Assembly (NCBI GenBank): GCA_029563075.1
Contig: JAKQTN010000024.1
Coordinates: 1-64,000 of the forward strand
DNA from: Pseudomonadota bacterium
GTDB taxonomy: Bacteria > Pseudomonadota > Gammaproteobacteria > Burkholderiales > Methylophilaceae
Direction: 5' to 3'
DNA length: 64,000 nt
Position 1 is the first letter of the stretch; each line of letters opens with the position of its first letter. Positions 45,127 through 54,077 of this stretch are shown here, one piece after another. Under the pieces are notes generated by a model that was not told the DNA's origin, did no database searches, and saw only the letters and a program-made list of their open reading frames with translations. The position numbers were made by a program, and so were the translations under genes.

Positions 45127-46077
45127 TTAGAAGCTGCGTTGGGTGATAAAGTTGGCCAGATGCCGCAATAAATCTGCCTCGCGGCCGTAAAACGAAAGTG
45201 CGGCCATAGCGTTGGCATGCAGTTCACTCGCCAGTTGTTTTGCGGCTGATAAGCCTAAAATCGTGACATACGTGGATTTATTGTTGAGCTTGTCTTTGCC
45301 CGCGGTTTTGCCCAGGGTTTGGGTGTCGGCTTCAGCATCCAGAATGTCGTCCACCACTTGGAATGCCAGACCTATCGATTTGGCAAAATGATCAATGGCT
45401 TTGATTTTCTCTTCTTCCGGTTCATCGGCACTATAGGCGCCCAACAAGGCTGCCGCGCGGATGAGTGCGCCTGTTTTGTGTATATGCATTTGTTCCAGCT
45501 CTTCGCGCGTAAGCGGGATGCCGATACTTTCGATATCGATGGCCTGGCCGCCCGCCATGCCGCGCGAACCGCTCGCCAGAGCCAGAATGTGCAGCATTTG
45601 CAGTTTCTGTGTAGCATGTTTCAGCAGTTTGTCCTGTGAAATCAGCTGAAACGCCAGACTTTGCAGGGCATCACCCACCAGCAGCGCCATGGCGTCGCCA
45701 TATTGCTTGTGCGTGGTGGGCTTGCCGCGGCGCAGGTCGTCGTCGTCCATGCACGGCAAATCGTCATGCACCAGCGAGAACGCGTGAATGAGCTCCACCG
45801 CGGCCGCGGGAATATCAACCTGCTCCAGCTTGGCACCGCAAAACTCGCCTGCAGCATAGGCCAGCAAAGCGCGCACGCGCTTACCACCGCCCAGGGTCGA
45901 ATAGCGCATGGCTTCATGCAGGCGCATAGGCGAGACGCTGGCAGGCGGCATATGCGCATCCAGCACGCTTTCCATGCGCATTTGCATGTCACCAGCCCAA
46001 GCGTTGAAGTCAGCTGTTTGTTCATTGATCGGCGGGGTAATTAGATTATTCATGCGTTTGTTCATGGCCTTATTCAT
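45127..46077 (-). CDS. ispA: Farnesyl diphosphate synthase (polyprenyl synthetase family)
   Basis: A 316-residue short-chain prenyl transferase. The first Asp-rich motif is HDDLPCMDDDDLRRG and the second is VVDDILD, with GGGKRVRALL for substrate binding. I use the ATG at 46077, which overlaps the xseB stop (ATGAATAA). ATGs at 46098, 46065 and 46053 are also in frame and no ribosome-binding site decides firmly. It condenses IPP and DMAPP to farnesyl diphosphate and works directly downstream of the pathway started by Dxs. Confidence 0.93.
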   Translation of the reverse strand: MNKAMNKRMNNLITPPINEQTADFNAWAGDMQMRMESVLDAHMPPASVSPMRLHEAMRYSTLGGGKRVRALLAYAAGEFCGAKLEQVDIPAAAVELIHAFSLVHDDLPCMDDDDLRRGKPTTHKQYGDAMALLVGDALQSLAFQLISQDKLLKHATQKLQMLHILALASGSRGMAGGQAIDIESIGIPLTREELEQMHIHKTGALIRAAALLGAYSADEPEEEKIKAIDHFAKSIGLAFQVVDDILDAEADTQTLGKTAGKDKLNNKSTYVTILGLSAAKQLASELHANAMAALSFYGREADLLRHLANFITQRSF

Positions 46078-46318
46078 TGCCTGGATTAAACGCGGCAAGC
46101 TTGTTGGCGTCAGTCAGAATGCGCACCTGCTGTTCGGCATCCGTTAACGCTTTCTGGCAGATTAGCAGCAGTTCAGCGCCGCGTTTATAAGCGTTCATGG
46201 ATTGTTCCAGCGGCAAATTACCAGATTCCATCTGACTCACAATCGTTTCCAGCTCGGCCAGCGTGGCTTCAAAGTCGGGCGTAGTGTCTGATGCTTTTGG
46301 TTGGGATTTGCTCGTCAT
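46070..46318 (-). CDS. xseB: Exodeoxyribonuclease VII small subunit
   Basis: An 82-residue XseB: FEATLAELETIVSQMESGNLPLEQSMNAYKRG (residues about 15-46) is the conserved two-helix core that binds XseA. The complex degrades single-stranded DNA. It heads the xseB-ispA-dxs run. XseA is not in the window. Confidence 0.95.
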   Translation of the reverse strand: MTSKSQPKASDTTPDFEATLAELETIVSQMESGNLPLEQSMNAYKRGAELLLICQKALTDAEQQVRILTDANKLAAFNPGNE

Positions 46319-46407
46319 TTTATGGTTCTGGTTCGTTTAAGGGATTTTATCAAAACAAATGAAAGTTGCGGGTTTTTTCACATGGCATTTCGATGCGATG
46401 CCGCGCG

Positions 46408-47073
46408 TTAACGCAGCGTAGTGCGTAAAAACTCGCGAATATCCTCGATTTCCTGCTGGTTCACCGCATGTGCCATTGGATATTTGTGCCAGTTAATCGT
46501 GTAATGCTGCGCTTGCAGTACGTCAAAAGAGATGCGGCAAGTGTCCGGACTGATCACACCATCATAAGTGCCGTGCGCCATAAAAATGGGAATATGCTGG
46601 TTTGCTTTGGATTTTTCTTTGGCCAAATTTGCTTTTAGCGGCAGATAGGTGGATAGTGCCAAGATGCCTGCCAATGGCTGCGGATGGCGCAGCGCCGTGT
46701 GCAGCGCGATTGCGCCGCCCTGCGAAAAGCCCGCAAGCACGATGCGCTTGGCAGGGATGCCGCGGCCTATCTCGCGTTGAATCAGCGATTCGATATAGGC
46801 TTGCGATTCACGGATGCCGGCTTCGTCCTCGCGGCTACCGATGCTAAAGCCAAATACGTCATACCAGGCGCGCATTTCATAGCCATTATTCGCTGTGACT
46901 TTCTTGTAAGCGGCATGCGGTAGAACAAAGCGAATGCTCGGCAGATTGAGCATTTTAACGACGGGTACAAAATCATTGCCATCCGCGCCCAGGCCGTGCA
47001 GCCAGATCACGCTGGCGGTCGGCGTGGCATCAAGGCTTATTTCTATCGGGGTGTCATACATGGATAAATTCAT
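46408..47073 (-). CDS. Carboxylesterase/acyl-protein-thioesterase-like alpha/beta hydrolase
   Basis: A 221-residue hydrolase of the phospholipase/carboxylesterase family (EstB/YpfH-like). Oxyanion segment WLHGLGADGNDF, nucleophile elbow GFSQGGAI, acid in HGTYDGVISPD and catalytic His in PMAHAV form a complete Ser-Asp-His triad. It is probably cytoplasmic, with no signal peptide. It is separated from both neighbours and looks monocistronic. Confidence 0.9.
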   Translation of the reverse strand: MNLSMYDTPIEISLDATPTASVIWLHGLGADGNDFVPVVKMLNLPSIRFVLPHAAYKKVTANNGYEMRAWYDVFGFSIGSREDEAGIRESQAYIESLIQREIGRGIPAKRIVLAGFSQGGAIALHTALRHPQPLAGILALSTYLPLKANLAKEKSKANQHIPIFMAHGTYDGVISPDTCRISFDVLQAQHYTINWHKYPMAHAVNQQEIEDIREFLRTTLR

Positions 47074-47165
47074 ATTGGTTGTTCAGGGCCTTCAAGCCAA
47101 ATCATATCGCAAATCGCATTGCTTATTGTGCAAATAATGTTTAAATAGGCGCTAAACTTTAGCGA

Positions 47166-47570
47166 ATGACGTATTTATTGTTGGCAGGCTTATTGCTGAT
47201 GTTAACTTTACCAGGCATGCCGCCGTTAATAGTGATGCTGCCATCAAATGCTTTTAATGACGAAATTGAGCCTTGATTTCGAACTTGGCGGGATGAATTT
47301 GAGGTGGAGTGGTACCTCAGTGTTGTTAATGATAAGGCTGATTTACTTGCAAAATATGCATTGCGGATTTTTAATTTAACCATGTGGAAAGCGCCATTTG
47401 ATGCGGCTTTCAGCCACGACGTGCCGCAAAAATTGGTGAATGGAATGACCGGGAATTCTGAAATGATTGACGTGAAGGGTGAGAGCCGTGTGAGGATGGT
47501 TTTAGTCTCGCATGTTATTGGATTGACAGATATTTCAGTAAAGCTGGATTATAGGAGCTATCGCAAATGA
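47166..47570 (+). pseudogene. Small membrane-anchored protein gene split by one in-frame TGA
   Basis: From the ATG at 47166 one reading frame encodes a hydrophobic N terminus (MTYLLLAGLLLMLTLPGMPP, then LIVMLPSNAFNDEIEP). It meets TGA at 47274-47276 and continues in the same frame without another stop to TGA at 47570 (FRTWRDEFEVEWYLSVV and onward). Both halves read as one coherent protein of about 134 residues, so a nonsense mutation (for example TGG to TGA) or a sequencing error is likely. The distal half could alternatively start at GTG 47304. Its end overlaps the next gene by 4 nt (ATGA). I do not recognise the family. Confidence 0.55.
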
Positions 47571-48757
47571 TGCATGAATTTTTGACACCTTTGACGCAAA
47601 TCATACATAACAGTCGCCATGCGACAATGTCAGGTACACCGTCATCAACAACAACTCGATCTGTAAATAATAATATGACTGAAAATCACAAACCTATACT
47701 TATTTCAAAATCTACACTGGCCCGATTTGAACCTGTAGCAAGGCTTTCGCCCAACCGACTGGAAGAGCTTGCTGCGGTATGCTTTGTAGAACTGGTCAGC
47801 AAAGACCTGGATCCTACACGCATCAGCACCAATAGCGCACAGGCGCTTTATCTGGTGAGCGGTGACCTGGGGATTCGTTATCAGAACGGCAATAAACTGA
47901 TTCTGCGCGCAGGCACCGATGCTGCCAAACACCCCGTGGATACGAATCGGCTGCAAATTAAAGACACCATTGCGCTTACACCGATTGAAGTGATACGTAT
48001 TGATCTGGATCTGTTGGATATCATGCTGACATGGGACCAGCTCTCAGGTTATCCGCCCGCGCAAACGCAAAAAACGGTCAATGCGCAAAGTGCCAAACAG
48101 GGCTGGAAACTGGATGCTGCAAGTTTTAACGCGTTCAAACTGCGCAACGGCGTGTTTGCCAAACTGCCGGCAGCCAATATCGAAACCATGTTCGAGCGCA
48201 TGGTGCCAATGGATGTAGCGGCAGGCCAAGTCATCATTAAGCAAGGGCAGGAGGGTGATTACTATTACCTGATTCAGCAAGGCACGGCGGAGGTCAGTCG
48301 TGTGAAAGACCCAAACAAGCCGCCCATGGTGTTGGCGGAGATTTCCAATGGCGCGGCCTTTGGGGAAGAGGCGCTGGCTTCAGATACCAAGCGCAACGCC
48401 ACAGTCACCATGAAAACCGATGGCCAGTTGCTGCGCCTGAAAAAGCAGGATTTCGTCGAACTGCTTAAAGCGCCGATAGTGAGCGCCGTGAGCATGGCAG
48501 AAGCTAAAGCTAAAGTGGCTAATGGTGCAGAGTGGCTGGATGTGCGCTTTGCCACGGAATATAGTTACCACCATATCGAAGGCGCCATCAACGCACCGCT
48601 GCACGAGCTGCGCAGCTTGCTAAGCCAGCTGGATAACACCAAAGAATATATTGTGTATTGCCAGACTGGCCGCCGCAGCAGTGCAGCAGCGTTTATTCTG
48701 GCGCAATATGGGTTAAAGTCGGTGGTGCTGGAAGGTGGAACGCGCAGCTCTAGCTAA
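47567..48757 (+). CDS. Cyclic-nucleotide-binding and rhodanese domain fusion protein
   Basis: A 396-residue protein. Residues about 55-150 look like a degenerate cNMP-binding fold (RISTNSAQALYLVSGDLGIRYQNG). Residues about 205-300 form a clear cNMP-binding domain (AAGQVIIKQGQEGDYYYLIQQGTAEVS, given by motif, and GAAFGEEALASDTKRNATV). Residues about 310-392 are a rhodanese domain with active-site loop YCQTGRRSSAA. No DNA-binding or kinase domain is seen. The ATG at 47567 has AGGAG 9 nt upstream and overlaps the preceding stop; later in-frame ATGs (47627, 47675) are possible. It may be a redox or sulfur-linked sensor; function is unknown. Confidence 0.85.
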   Translation: MMHEFLTPLTQIIHNSRHATMSGTPSSTTTRSVNNNMTENHKPILISKSTLARFEPVARLSPNRLEELAAVCFVELVSKDLDPTRISTNSAQALYLVSGDLGIRYQNGNKLILRAGTDAAKHPVDTNRLQIKDTIALTPIEVIRIDLDLLDIMLTWDQLSGYPPAQTQKTVNAQSAKQGWKLDAASFNAFKLRNGVFAKLPAANIETMFERMVPMDVAAGQVIIKQGQEGDYYYLIQQGTAEVSRVKDPNKPPMVLAEISNGAAFGEEALASDTKRNATVTMKTDGQLLRLKKQDFVELLKAPIVSAVSMAEAKAKVANGAEWLDVRFATEYSYHHIEGAINAPLHELRSLLSQLDNTKEYIVYCQTGRRSSAAAFILAQYGLKSVVLEGGTRSSS

Positions 48758-48854
48758 AATCAAGCCAAAACAGATGCTCTGCAGGCCGCATGGATATTGC
48801 CTCTCAGAACTGATGTTTTGACTGTTTTTTGTTCCAATATCGTTATCAAGACGT

Positions 48855-48884
48855 AAAAAAGCCCTTCGATTGAAGGGCTTTTTG
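48855..48884 (+). terminator. Terminator after the cNMP/rhodanese gene
   Basis: The stem AAGCCCTTC-GATT-GAAGGGCTT with flanking A and T runs may also serve the convergent pilA. Confidence 0.9.
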
Positions 48885-48926
48885 TTACCTCGATTTGGTT
48901 ACACTACATCGAGGCTTACTTCACCA

Positions 48927-49301
48927 TTAAGAGCAGATTTTAGATACGTCAGTAGTACCAGTACCAGTTGCAGCGCAAGCCCATAGAATATCAGCTTCAC
49001 CACCTGCATGACTTGGCGTTAAGGTCACTGTTACAGGGTTGCTGCCTTGTGAAGCAACTGACAAGATACCTGCGCCAGAACAATTTGGTGCGCCAGCAAC
49101 ACAAGATAGGACTCCTGTCTCACTGAACTCTAAACCTACTTTAATTTTTTGTGGCGCAAGATCAGCCAGCGCTTGTGCCGTTTTAGCACGGATGGTGTAA
49201 TCTTGGTAAGCTGGAATCGCGATTGCAGCCAGAATACCGATAATTGCAACCACAATCATTAACTCGATTAAGGTGAAACCTTTTTGCATTTGTTTTTTCA
49301 T
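48927..49301 (-). CDS. pilA: Type IV major pilin PilA
   Basis: A 124-residue prepilin starting at the second ATG (49301), 7 nt after AAGGA. The first ATG (49307) abuts the Shine-Dalgarno. Leader MKKQMQKG is followed by [28 protein letters not shown], quoted as the canonical N-terminal helix with Glu(+5). The C-terminal region has cysteine pairs (SCVAG, NCSG, ACAATG, KICS). It is the fibre subunit for the PilB/PilC system in this window. It is preceded by a sigma-54 promoter, which fits control by a PilS/PilR-type pair encoded elsewhere. Confidence 0.93.
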   Translation of the reverse strand: MKKQMQKGFTLIELMIVVAIIGILAAIAIPAYQDYTIRAKTAQALADLAPQKIKVGLEFSETGVLSCVAGAPNCSGAGILSVASQGSNPVTVTLTPSHAGGEADILWACAATGTGTTDVSKICS

Positions 49302-49378
49302 GTTCATTTCCTTTATAAAAAATAATTAGTATTAACACACTAGATTAAGTAGTCGATACCAGTGCTTGAATAAGTATT

Positions 49379-49394
49379 AGCAACGGGTGTGCCA
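49379..49394 (-). promoter_or_regulatory. Sigma-54 (-24/-12) promoter of pilA
   Basis: On the minus strand the sequence reads TGGCAC-ACCCG-TTGCT, a perfect match to the RpoN consensus TGGCAC-N5-TTGCW with correct spacing. It would start transcription near 49367, giving a leader of about 66 nt before the pilA ATG. Sigma-54 dependent pilin transcription activated by PilR is well known in Pseudomonas and relatives. Confidence 0.88.
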
Positions 49395-49485
49395 ACTTGG
49401 AATAACATTAGTTAACTTATTGTTTTTTAATATATAAAATAATTTACATCAAAAAGTAGCTACTGAATTGAGCAATTAAAGGCAT

Positions 49486-49512
49486 AAAAAAACGGGTTTT
49501 ACCCCGTTTTTT
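49486..49512. terminator. Hairpin terminator upstream of the pilA promoter
   Basis: AAAAAACGGG / CCCGTTTTTT with a 6-nt loop. It lies between the pilA promoter and a possible small RNA unit, and would insulate pilA from read-through on either strand. Confidence 0.8.
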
Positions 49513-49523
49513 CAAGCATTGGA

Positions 49524-49661
49524 TTGACAAAAAGTGTCATACCATACCAAACTTGTCACCTTCTGGCCGTGGCTTGATGCAGTTTGCGTCACCCTTTACG
49601 AGCGGGTATTGTGGGCTATGCTGTTAAATAAAAAAGGATCGCAAATTTGCGATCCTTTTTT
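49524..49661 (+). ncRNA. Candidate small RNA: consensus -35 followed by a perfect 32-bp palindromic terminator
   Basis: TTGACA at 49524-49529 is followed by a weak -10 (TACCAA around 49545-49550). About 110 nt downstream a perfect 32-bp palindrome (49630-49661, core GGATCGCAAATTTGCGATCC) ends in a T run. No credible protein lies between. The palindrome also lies downstream of the convergent SRPBCC gene and can serve as its terminator, so the small RNA reading is tentative. The stretch 49302-49795 holds no supported protein gene, only pilA's promoter, this unit and a REP-like element. Confidence 0.3.
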
Positions 49662-49724
49662 TGTAGGAGGCGCGGCCTATGCCGATAGTAATTTTTTTAC
49701 TCGCGAAGAGGCTTTGCTCCTACA
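49662..49724. repeat. REP-like palindromic element
   Basis: TGTAGGAGG ... GCTCCTACA form 8-bp inverted ends around an interior containing TTTACTCGCGAAGAGGC. The GTAGGAGC ends and the TCGCG interior are typical of REP sequences scattered between genes in many proteobacteria. A second, shorter copy is at 50441-50466. Confidence 0.65.
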
Positions 49725-49795
49725 GATTTACCAAAACTTCCACCATGATTTTTTGCCAGAGGATGTATTAGTCACTGCGCCAGTTGCCTGGCCAG

Positions 49796-50320
49796 TTACT
49801 TTGAGTTTTCGGCTGCCTTTTTCAAACCAGCTAAACCGGCATCATAAACGTCAGTCACAAATTTCACGGCTGTTTCGTCATCCTGACCTGCTGGAATAGG
49901 TGGGTTTAACTTGTAGGTGCGGTAAAAACGGCCTACCCATGTCACGGTGGATTCGCCAGCACCCGGGCCAGAGGTTACTGTCATGAATGAGTTGTAATCA
50001 GCTACCGGTGCTACGCCGCTCACGATTTCGTATTTCAGTTTCATGTCTTTGTCATCGGCGCTACGCAGTTTTTCGTAAATCTCGCCACCAGATTTCAATG
50101 TCAGCGTTCTGAAGGTTTCTTCACCTTTTTTCTCTAATTTATCACTGGCAATGGCTGGGTGCCAAGCTTGCATGTTGCCAAAATCTTTTACTATGGCCCA
50201 CACTTTTGCAGGCGGCGCCTTGATGGTGATGGTTTTTTCAACTTTTTGTGGGCTAGGGCCGTGCGCTGCAACGGTCAGCGGTAAAATTGCCAATGCAAGC
50301 AATGCTAAAAACTTTTTCAT
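49796..50320 (-). CDS. Exported SRPBCC (START-like) family protein
   Basis: A 174-residue protein with a signal peptide (MKKFLALLALAILPLTVAA) and an SRPBCC/polyketide-cyclase-type fold. The segments VEKTITIKAPPAKVWAIVKDFGNMQAWHP (the first strand and W-containing helix, by extent) and STVTWVGRFYRT support this. Members bind hydrophobic ligands in a deep pocket; the ligand here is unknown. A periplasmic location is unusual for the better-known members. It looks monocistronic, ending at the palindromic terminator near 49661. Confidence 0.82.
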   Translation of the reverse strand: MKKFLALLALAILPLTVAAHGPSPQKVEKTITIKAPPAKVWAIVKDFGNMQAWHPAIASDKLEKKGEETFRTLTLKSGGEIYEKLRSADDKDMKLKYEIVSGVAPVADYNSFMTVTSGPGAGESTVTWVGRFYRTYKLNPPIPAGQDDETAVKFVTDVYDAGLAGLKKAAENSK

Positions 50321-50440
50321 TCAATATCTCCAGTAAATAAACCAAGCAAAAAATAAATACAACGCGTTATTATAAATCAGATGAGCCAATAAGCCCACGG
50401 TTTGAGTAACGCTTGATATGGTGTAGCGTTGACGGGCTTG

Positions 50441-50466
50441 GTAGGAGCGAATTTATTCGCTACTAC
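50441..50466. repeat. REP-like palindrome, short copy
   Basis: GTAGGAGCGAAT and ATTCGCTACTAC form an imperfect palindrome whose core AGCGAAT-TT-ATTCGCT is perfect. It shares the GTAGGAGC head with the element at 49662-49724. It sits 27 bp behind the stop of the beta-propeller lipoprotein gene. Confidence 0.65.
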
Positions 50467-50492
50467 AAAACAAACTGCGTTTCTATATCTTA

Positions 50493-51440
50493 TTAGGGCA
50501 ATATAAACTGTCCGAATGCACGGCTTTTATCACCCGTTTTAATATGGTCTTTAAGTTTGTTGGTTCGCGCATCAATCACGCTGACCTGGTTTTCACCCCA
50601 GCTGGCGACCAGCACCTGATGGCTCGCTGCATCGTAACTGATGCCTTCCGGCGTCATGCCGACCTCAATGGTTGTAATGGGTTTTTTACTTGCTACATCA
50701 ATCACAGAAACCGTGTCATCCTGCGTGTTGGTGACATACAGTGTTTTGCTGTCTGGGCTGGAAACCGCGCAATAAGGGTGTTCCCCCACTTTTATTTTAG
50801 TTTGCTGCCAGGTTTTAGTATTGATAAGTGAAACGGTATTTTCGTACACGTTCACGGTATAAAGTGTGCTGCCATCTTTGCTTAGCGCAAGCCCAAACGG
50901 ATGCTCGCCGACGGCAATGCGTTTGGAAATCGTCAGCGTGGCCGTATCAATCACCGCGATTTCATTAGTGTCGCGCGCTGCAATGTATAACCATTTGTTA
51001 TCAGGGCTTATTTGCAAGCCCGCAGGCGCTTTGGCGACAATGACTTCTCGGCGCTGATTATAGCTGGCTGTGTTTATGGCAAGTATGCGGTCGCTAAACC
51101 AGTCGGCGACATACAGCGTTTTGTTATCGGACGCGATGGCGATACCCACAGGCGAGCCGCCGATTCTGATGGTTTCAATTACCTGGTTGCTAATGGTGTC
51201 AATAACGGAAATGTCGCCGCTTTCTACGTTGGTAACAAACGCGCGCTTTAGCGATTTTGATACTGCGACACCCACGGGCGCTTTACCAACGGCGATGGTT
51301 TGAGTGACTTTGCCTTGGAGTATATCAATGACTGAAACCGTGTTGTCGCCCTGGTTGGTGATATAAGCGGTGCTGCCTTTATTGAATATTGCCGTGCACG
51401 CGCTGAGCTGCAACAATAAAACCAAGATAAGTATTCTCAT
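50493..51440 (-). CDS. YncE-like beta-propeller lipoprotein
   Basis: A 315-residue protein with lipobox LSAC (Cys15). Seven or so repeats of about 42 residues follow, each with the pattern AYITNQGDNTVSVIDI...VGKAPVGVAVS, typical of the YVTN/NHL-like seven-bladed propeller (YncE family). Such proteins are periplasmic or envelope-attached. Some bind DNA or metals or assist redox enzymes, but no specific role can be assigned here. It is divergent from rppH across 84 bp. Confidence 0.85.
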   Translation of the reverse strand: MRILILVLLLQLSACTAIFNKGSTAYITNQGDNTVSVIDILQGKVTQTIAVGKAPVGVAVSKSLKRAFVTNVESGDISVIDTISNQVIETIRIGGSPVGIAIASDNKTLYVADWFSDRILAINTASYNQRREVIVAKAPAGLQISPDNKWLYIAARDTNEIAVIDTATLTISKRIAVGEHPFGLALSKDGSTLYTVNVYENTVSLINTKTWQQTKIKVGEHPYCAVSSPDSKTLYVTNTQDDTVSVIDVASKKPITTIEVGMTPEGISYDAASHQVLVASWGENQVSVIDARTNKLKDHIKTGDKSRAFGQFILP

Positions 51441-51524
51441 AAATTACATTCTAAATTCAAATGCCTGCTTTCCATAGCGCTTAAAATATGAAAAAATGGC
51501 GTAAACAATTTAGGTAGTTGCAAT

Positions 51525-52040
51525 ATGTTAGATCGTGACGGATTTCGCCCGAATGTGGGGATTATTCTGTGTAACGCTCAAAATCAGGTGTTTTGGGGCA
51601 AGCGTATTCGAGAACACGCTTGGCAGTTTCCACAAGGCGGCATTAAATACGGCGAAAGCCCAGAGCAGGCTATGTACCGTGAGCTGATGGAGGAAGTTGG
51701 CTTACGGCCGGAGCATGTGCAAATTTTAGGTCGCACGCGTGACTGGCTGCGCTACGAGGTGCCATCCAGCTGGGTCAAGCGCGAGTGGCGCGGCAGTTAC
51801 AGGGGTCAGAAGCAGATTTGGTATTTGCTGCGCATGGTAGGCCGCGATACGGATGTTTCGCTGCGTGCGAGTGAACATCCTGAATTCGACGCATGGCGCT
51901 GGAGCGATTACTGGGTGCCGCTCGAGGATGTGATAGAGTTCAAGCGTGAAGTATATAAACTGGCGCTAAACGAGTTGTCGGCGCACCTGCATCACAAAGT
52001 TAGGCCGAGCTCGCATAAAAATACGGCCAAGCAAGTATAA
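51525..52040 (+). CDS. rppH: RNA 5'-pyrophosphohydrolase RppH
   Basis: A 171-residue Nudix hydrolase that removes pyrophosphate from mRNA 5' ends, triggering RNase E/G-dependent decay. Start [17 protein letters not shown] and [19 protein letters not shown] are RppH-specific, and the Nudix box [20 protein letters not shown] continues to VGL. An RNase G gene, a possible downstream actor, begins at 62749 in this window. Confidence 0.95.
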   Translation: MLDRDGFRPNVGIILCNAQNQVFWGKRIREHAWQFPQGGIKYGESPEQAMYRELMEEVGLRPEHVQILGRTRDWLRYEVPSSWVKREWRGSYRGQKQIWYLLRMVGRDTDVSLRASEHPEFDAWRWSDYWVPLEDVIEFKREVYKLALNELSAHLHHKVRPSSHKNTAKQV

Positions 52041-52054
52041 CGGCCATTCAAATA

Positions 52055-52092
52055 AAAAAACCTACCCAGAAATTGTATGGGGCAGGTTTTTT
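52055..52092. terminator. Bidirectional terminator between rppH and psd
   Basis: AAAAAACCTACCC pairs with GGGCAGGTTTTTT (one mismatch) around a 12-nt loop, between convergent genes. Confidence 0.85.
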
Positions 52093-52103
52093 ATTTGTCC
52101 AGA

Positions 52104-52943
52104 TTATGTAGCGCTCATCATTTCACCCAGCCTGATTGCGCGCGCTGGCTGCCAGTCTGTATTAAATCGCAGCGCATCTTTTTCAAACAGCATCACTACG
52201 GTAGAGCCCAACAAAAAACGTCCCATTTCATCGCCCTGTTTTAGCTGGATATTCTGGTCAATATAAGACCAGGTGCGTGTGTTTTTTGGGCGTGGTGGGT
52301 TAACCACCCCATGCCACACCGTCGCCATACTGCCGACGATGGTTGCGCCTACCAGCACCATGATGAAAGTGCCATGCTTTTCTGATTCAAACTCGCATAC
52401 CACACGCTCATTCCGTGCGAATAAATTGGGCACATTGGCGGCGGTAGTCGGATTCACCGAGAATAAATCGCCTGGCACATAGGCCATGCTTTTTAATGTG
52501 CCATCGCAAGGCATGTGGATGCGGTGGTAGTCTTTCGGACTTAAATACAGGCATGCAAAATGGCCATTTTGAAACTTGGCGGCTAATGGCTGCTGGCCTG
52601 CAAGCAGTGCCAATGTTGAATAGTTGTGACCTTTTGCCTGAAAAATCTGATCCTGCTCGATATTGCCAAACTGGCTGATGGTGCCATCGACTGGACAAAC
52701 AAACTCAGCTTGCGCCAGAGGGCGGGCGTTATTTTTTAGGGGCCGCGTAAAAAACTCGTTAAAGCTTGTATAGCTTGCAATGTCAGGATTAGCGGCTTCG
52801 GCCATGTTGACGTTGTAACGTTTCACAAACCAGCCAATGACGGCGGTGGTCAGTTGCCCCCCCTGCAAGGTGGCGAATTTGCCCGCAAGCATGGTAATGG
52901 CTTGTTTTGGCAGTAAATATTGTAAGACGATAGAGAATGGCAA
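52104..52943 (-). CDS. psd: Phosphatidylserine decarboxylase
   Basis: A 279-residue PSD, forming phosphatidylethanolamine from phosphatidylserine at the inner membrane. The self-cleavage site GST (FLLGSTVVMLF) that creates the pyruvoyl cofactor is intact, as are FFTRPLKNNARPL and YHRIHMPCDG. I start it at TTG 52943 (translated PFSIVLQYLLPKQ after the initiator), 6 nt behind GAAGGA. The longer open frame begins inside ilvC and runs through the ilvC terminator. The chosen length equals the usual 280-290 residues. Confidence 0.92.
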   Translation of the reverse strand: MPFSIVLQYLLPKQAITMLAGKFATLQGGQLTTAVIGWFVKRYNVNMAEAANPDIASYTSFNEFFTRPLKNNARPLAQAEFVCPVDGTISQFGNIEQDQIFQAKGHNYSTLALLAGQQPLAAKFQNGHFACLYLSPKDYHRIHMPCDGTLKSMAYVPGDLFSVNPTTAANVPNLFARNERVVCEFESEKHGTFIMVLVGATIVGSMATVWHGVVNPPRPKNTRTWSYIDQNIQLKQGDEMGRFLLGSTVVMLFEKDALRFNTDWQPARAIRLGEMMSAT

Positions 52944-52956
52944 TTGAAATCCTTCA

Positions 52957-52990
52957 ATAAAAAAGGGCAAAACGTCTTGCGTCTTGCCCT
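52957..52990 (-). terminator. Terminator of the ilv operon, upstream of psd
   Basis: On the minus strand GGGCAAGACG and CGTTTTGCCC pair with one mismatch and are followed by a T run. It lies 21-54 nt after the ilvC stop and just before the psd ribosome-binding site, so psd is only partly insulated from ilvC. Confidence 0.75.
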
Positions 52991-53010
52991 CTAAAATGAA
53001 TAGTTTGCGA

Positions 53011-54057
<1,047 letters not shown>

Positions 54058-54077
54058 TTATTTTGGATATTGTTTGG

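Noticed and set aside
47274-47276. TGA read as selenocysteine
   Set aside because: A 6-bp hairpin (TGAGGT/ACCTCA) lies 24 nt downstream, loosely like a bacterial SECIS. The stem is weak, no redox motif surrounds the codon and no sel genes are seen. A nonsense mutation is simpler.
47159-47383. 74-residue minus-strand open frame
   Set aside because: The plus-strand frame over the same DNA has a signal-anchor-like start and an operon overlap; the minus frame lacks a ribosome-binding site.
49534-49899. 121-residue plus-strand open frame
   Set aside because: It runs through a perfect palindromic terminator and a REP-like element and overlaps the end of the SRPBCC gene; no ribosome-binding site.
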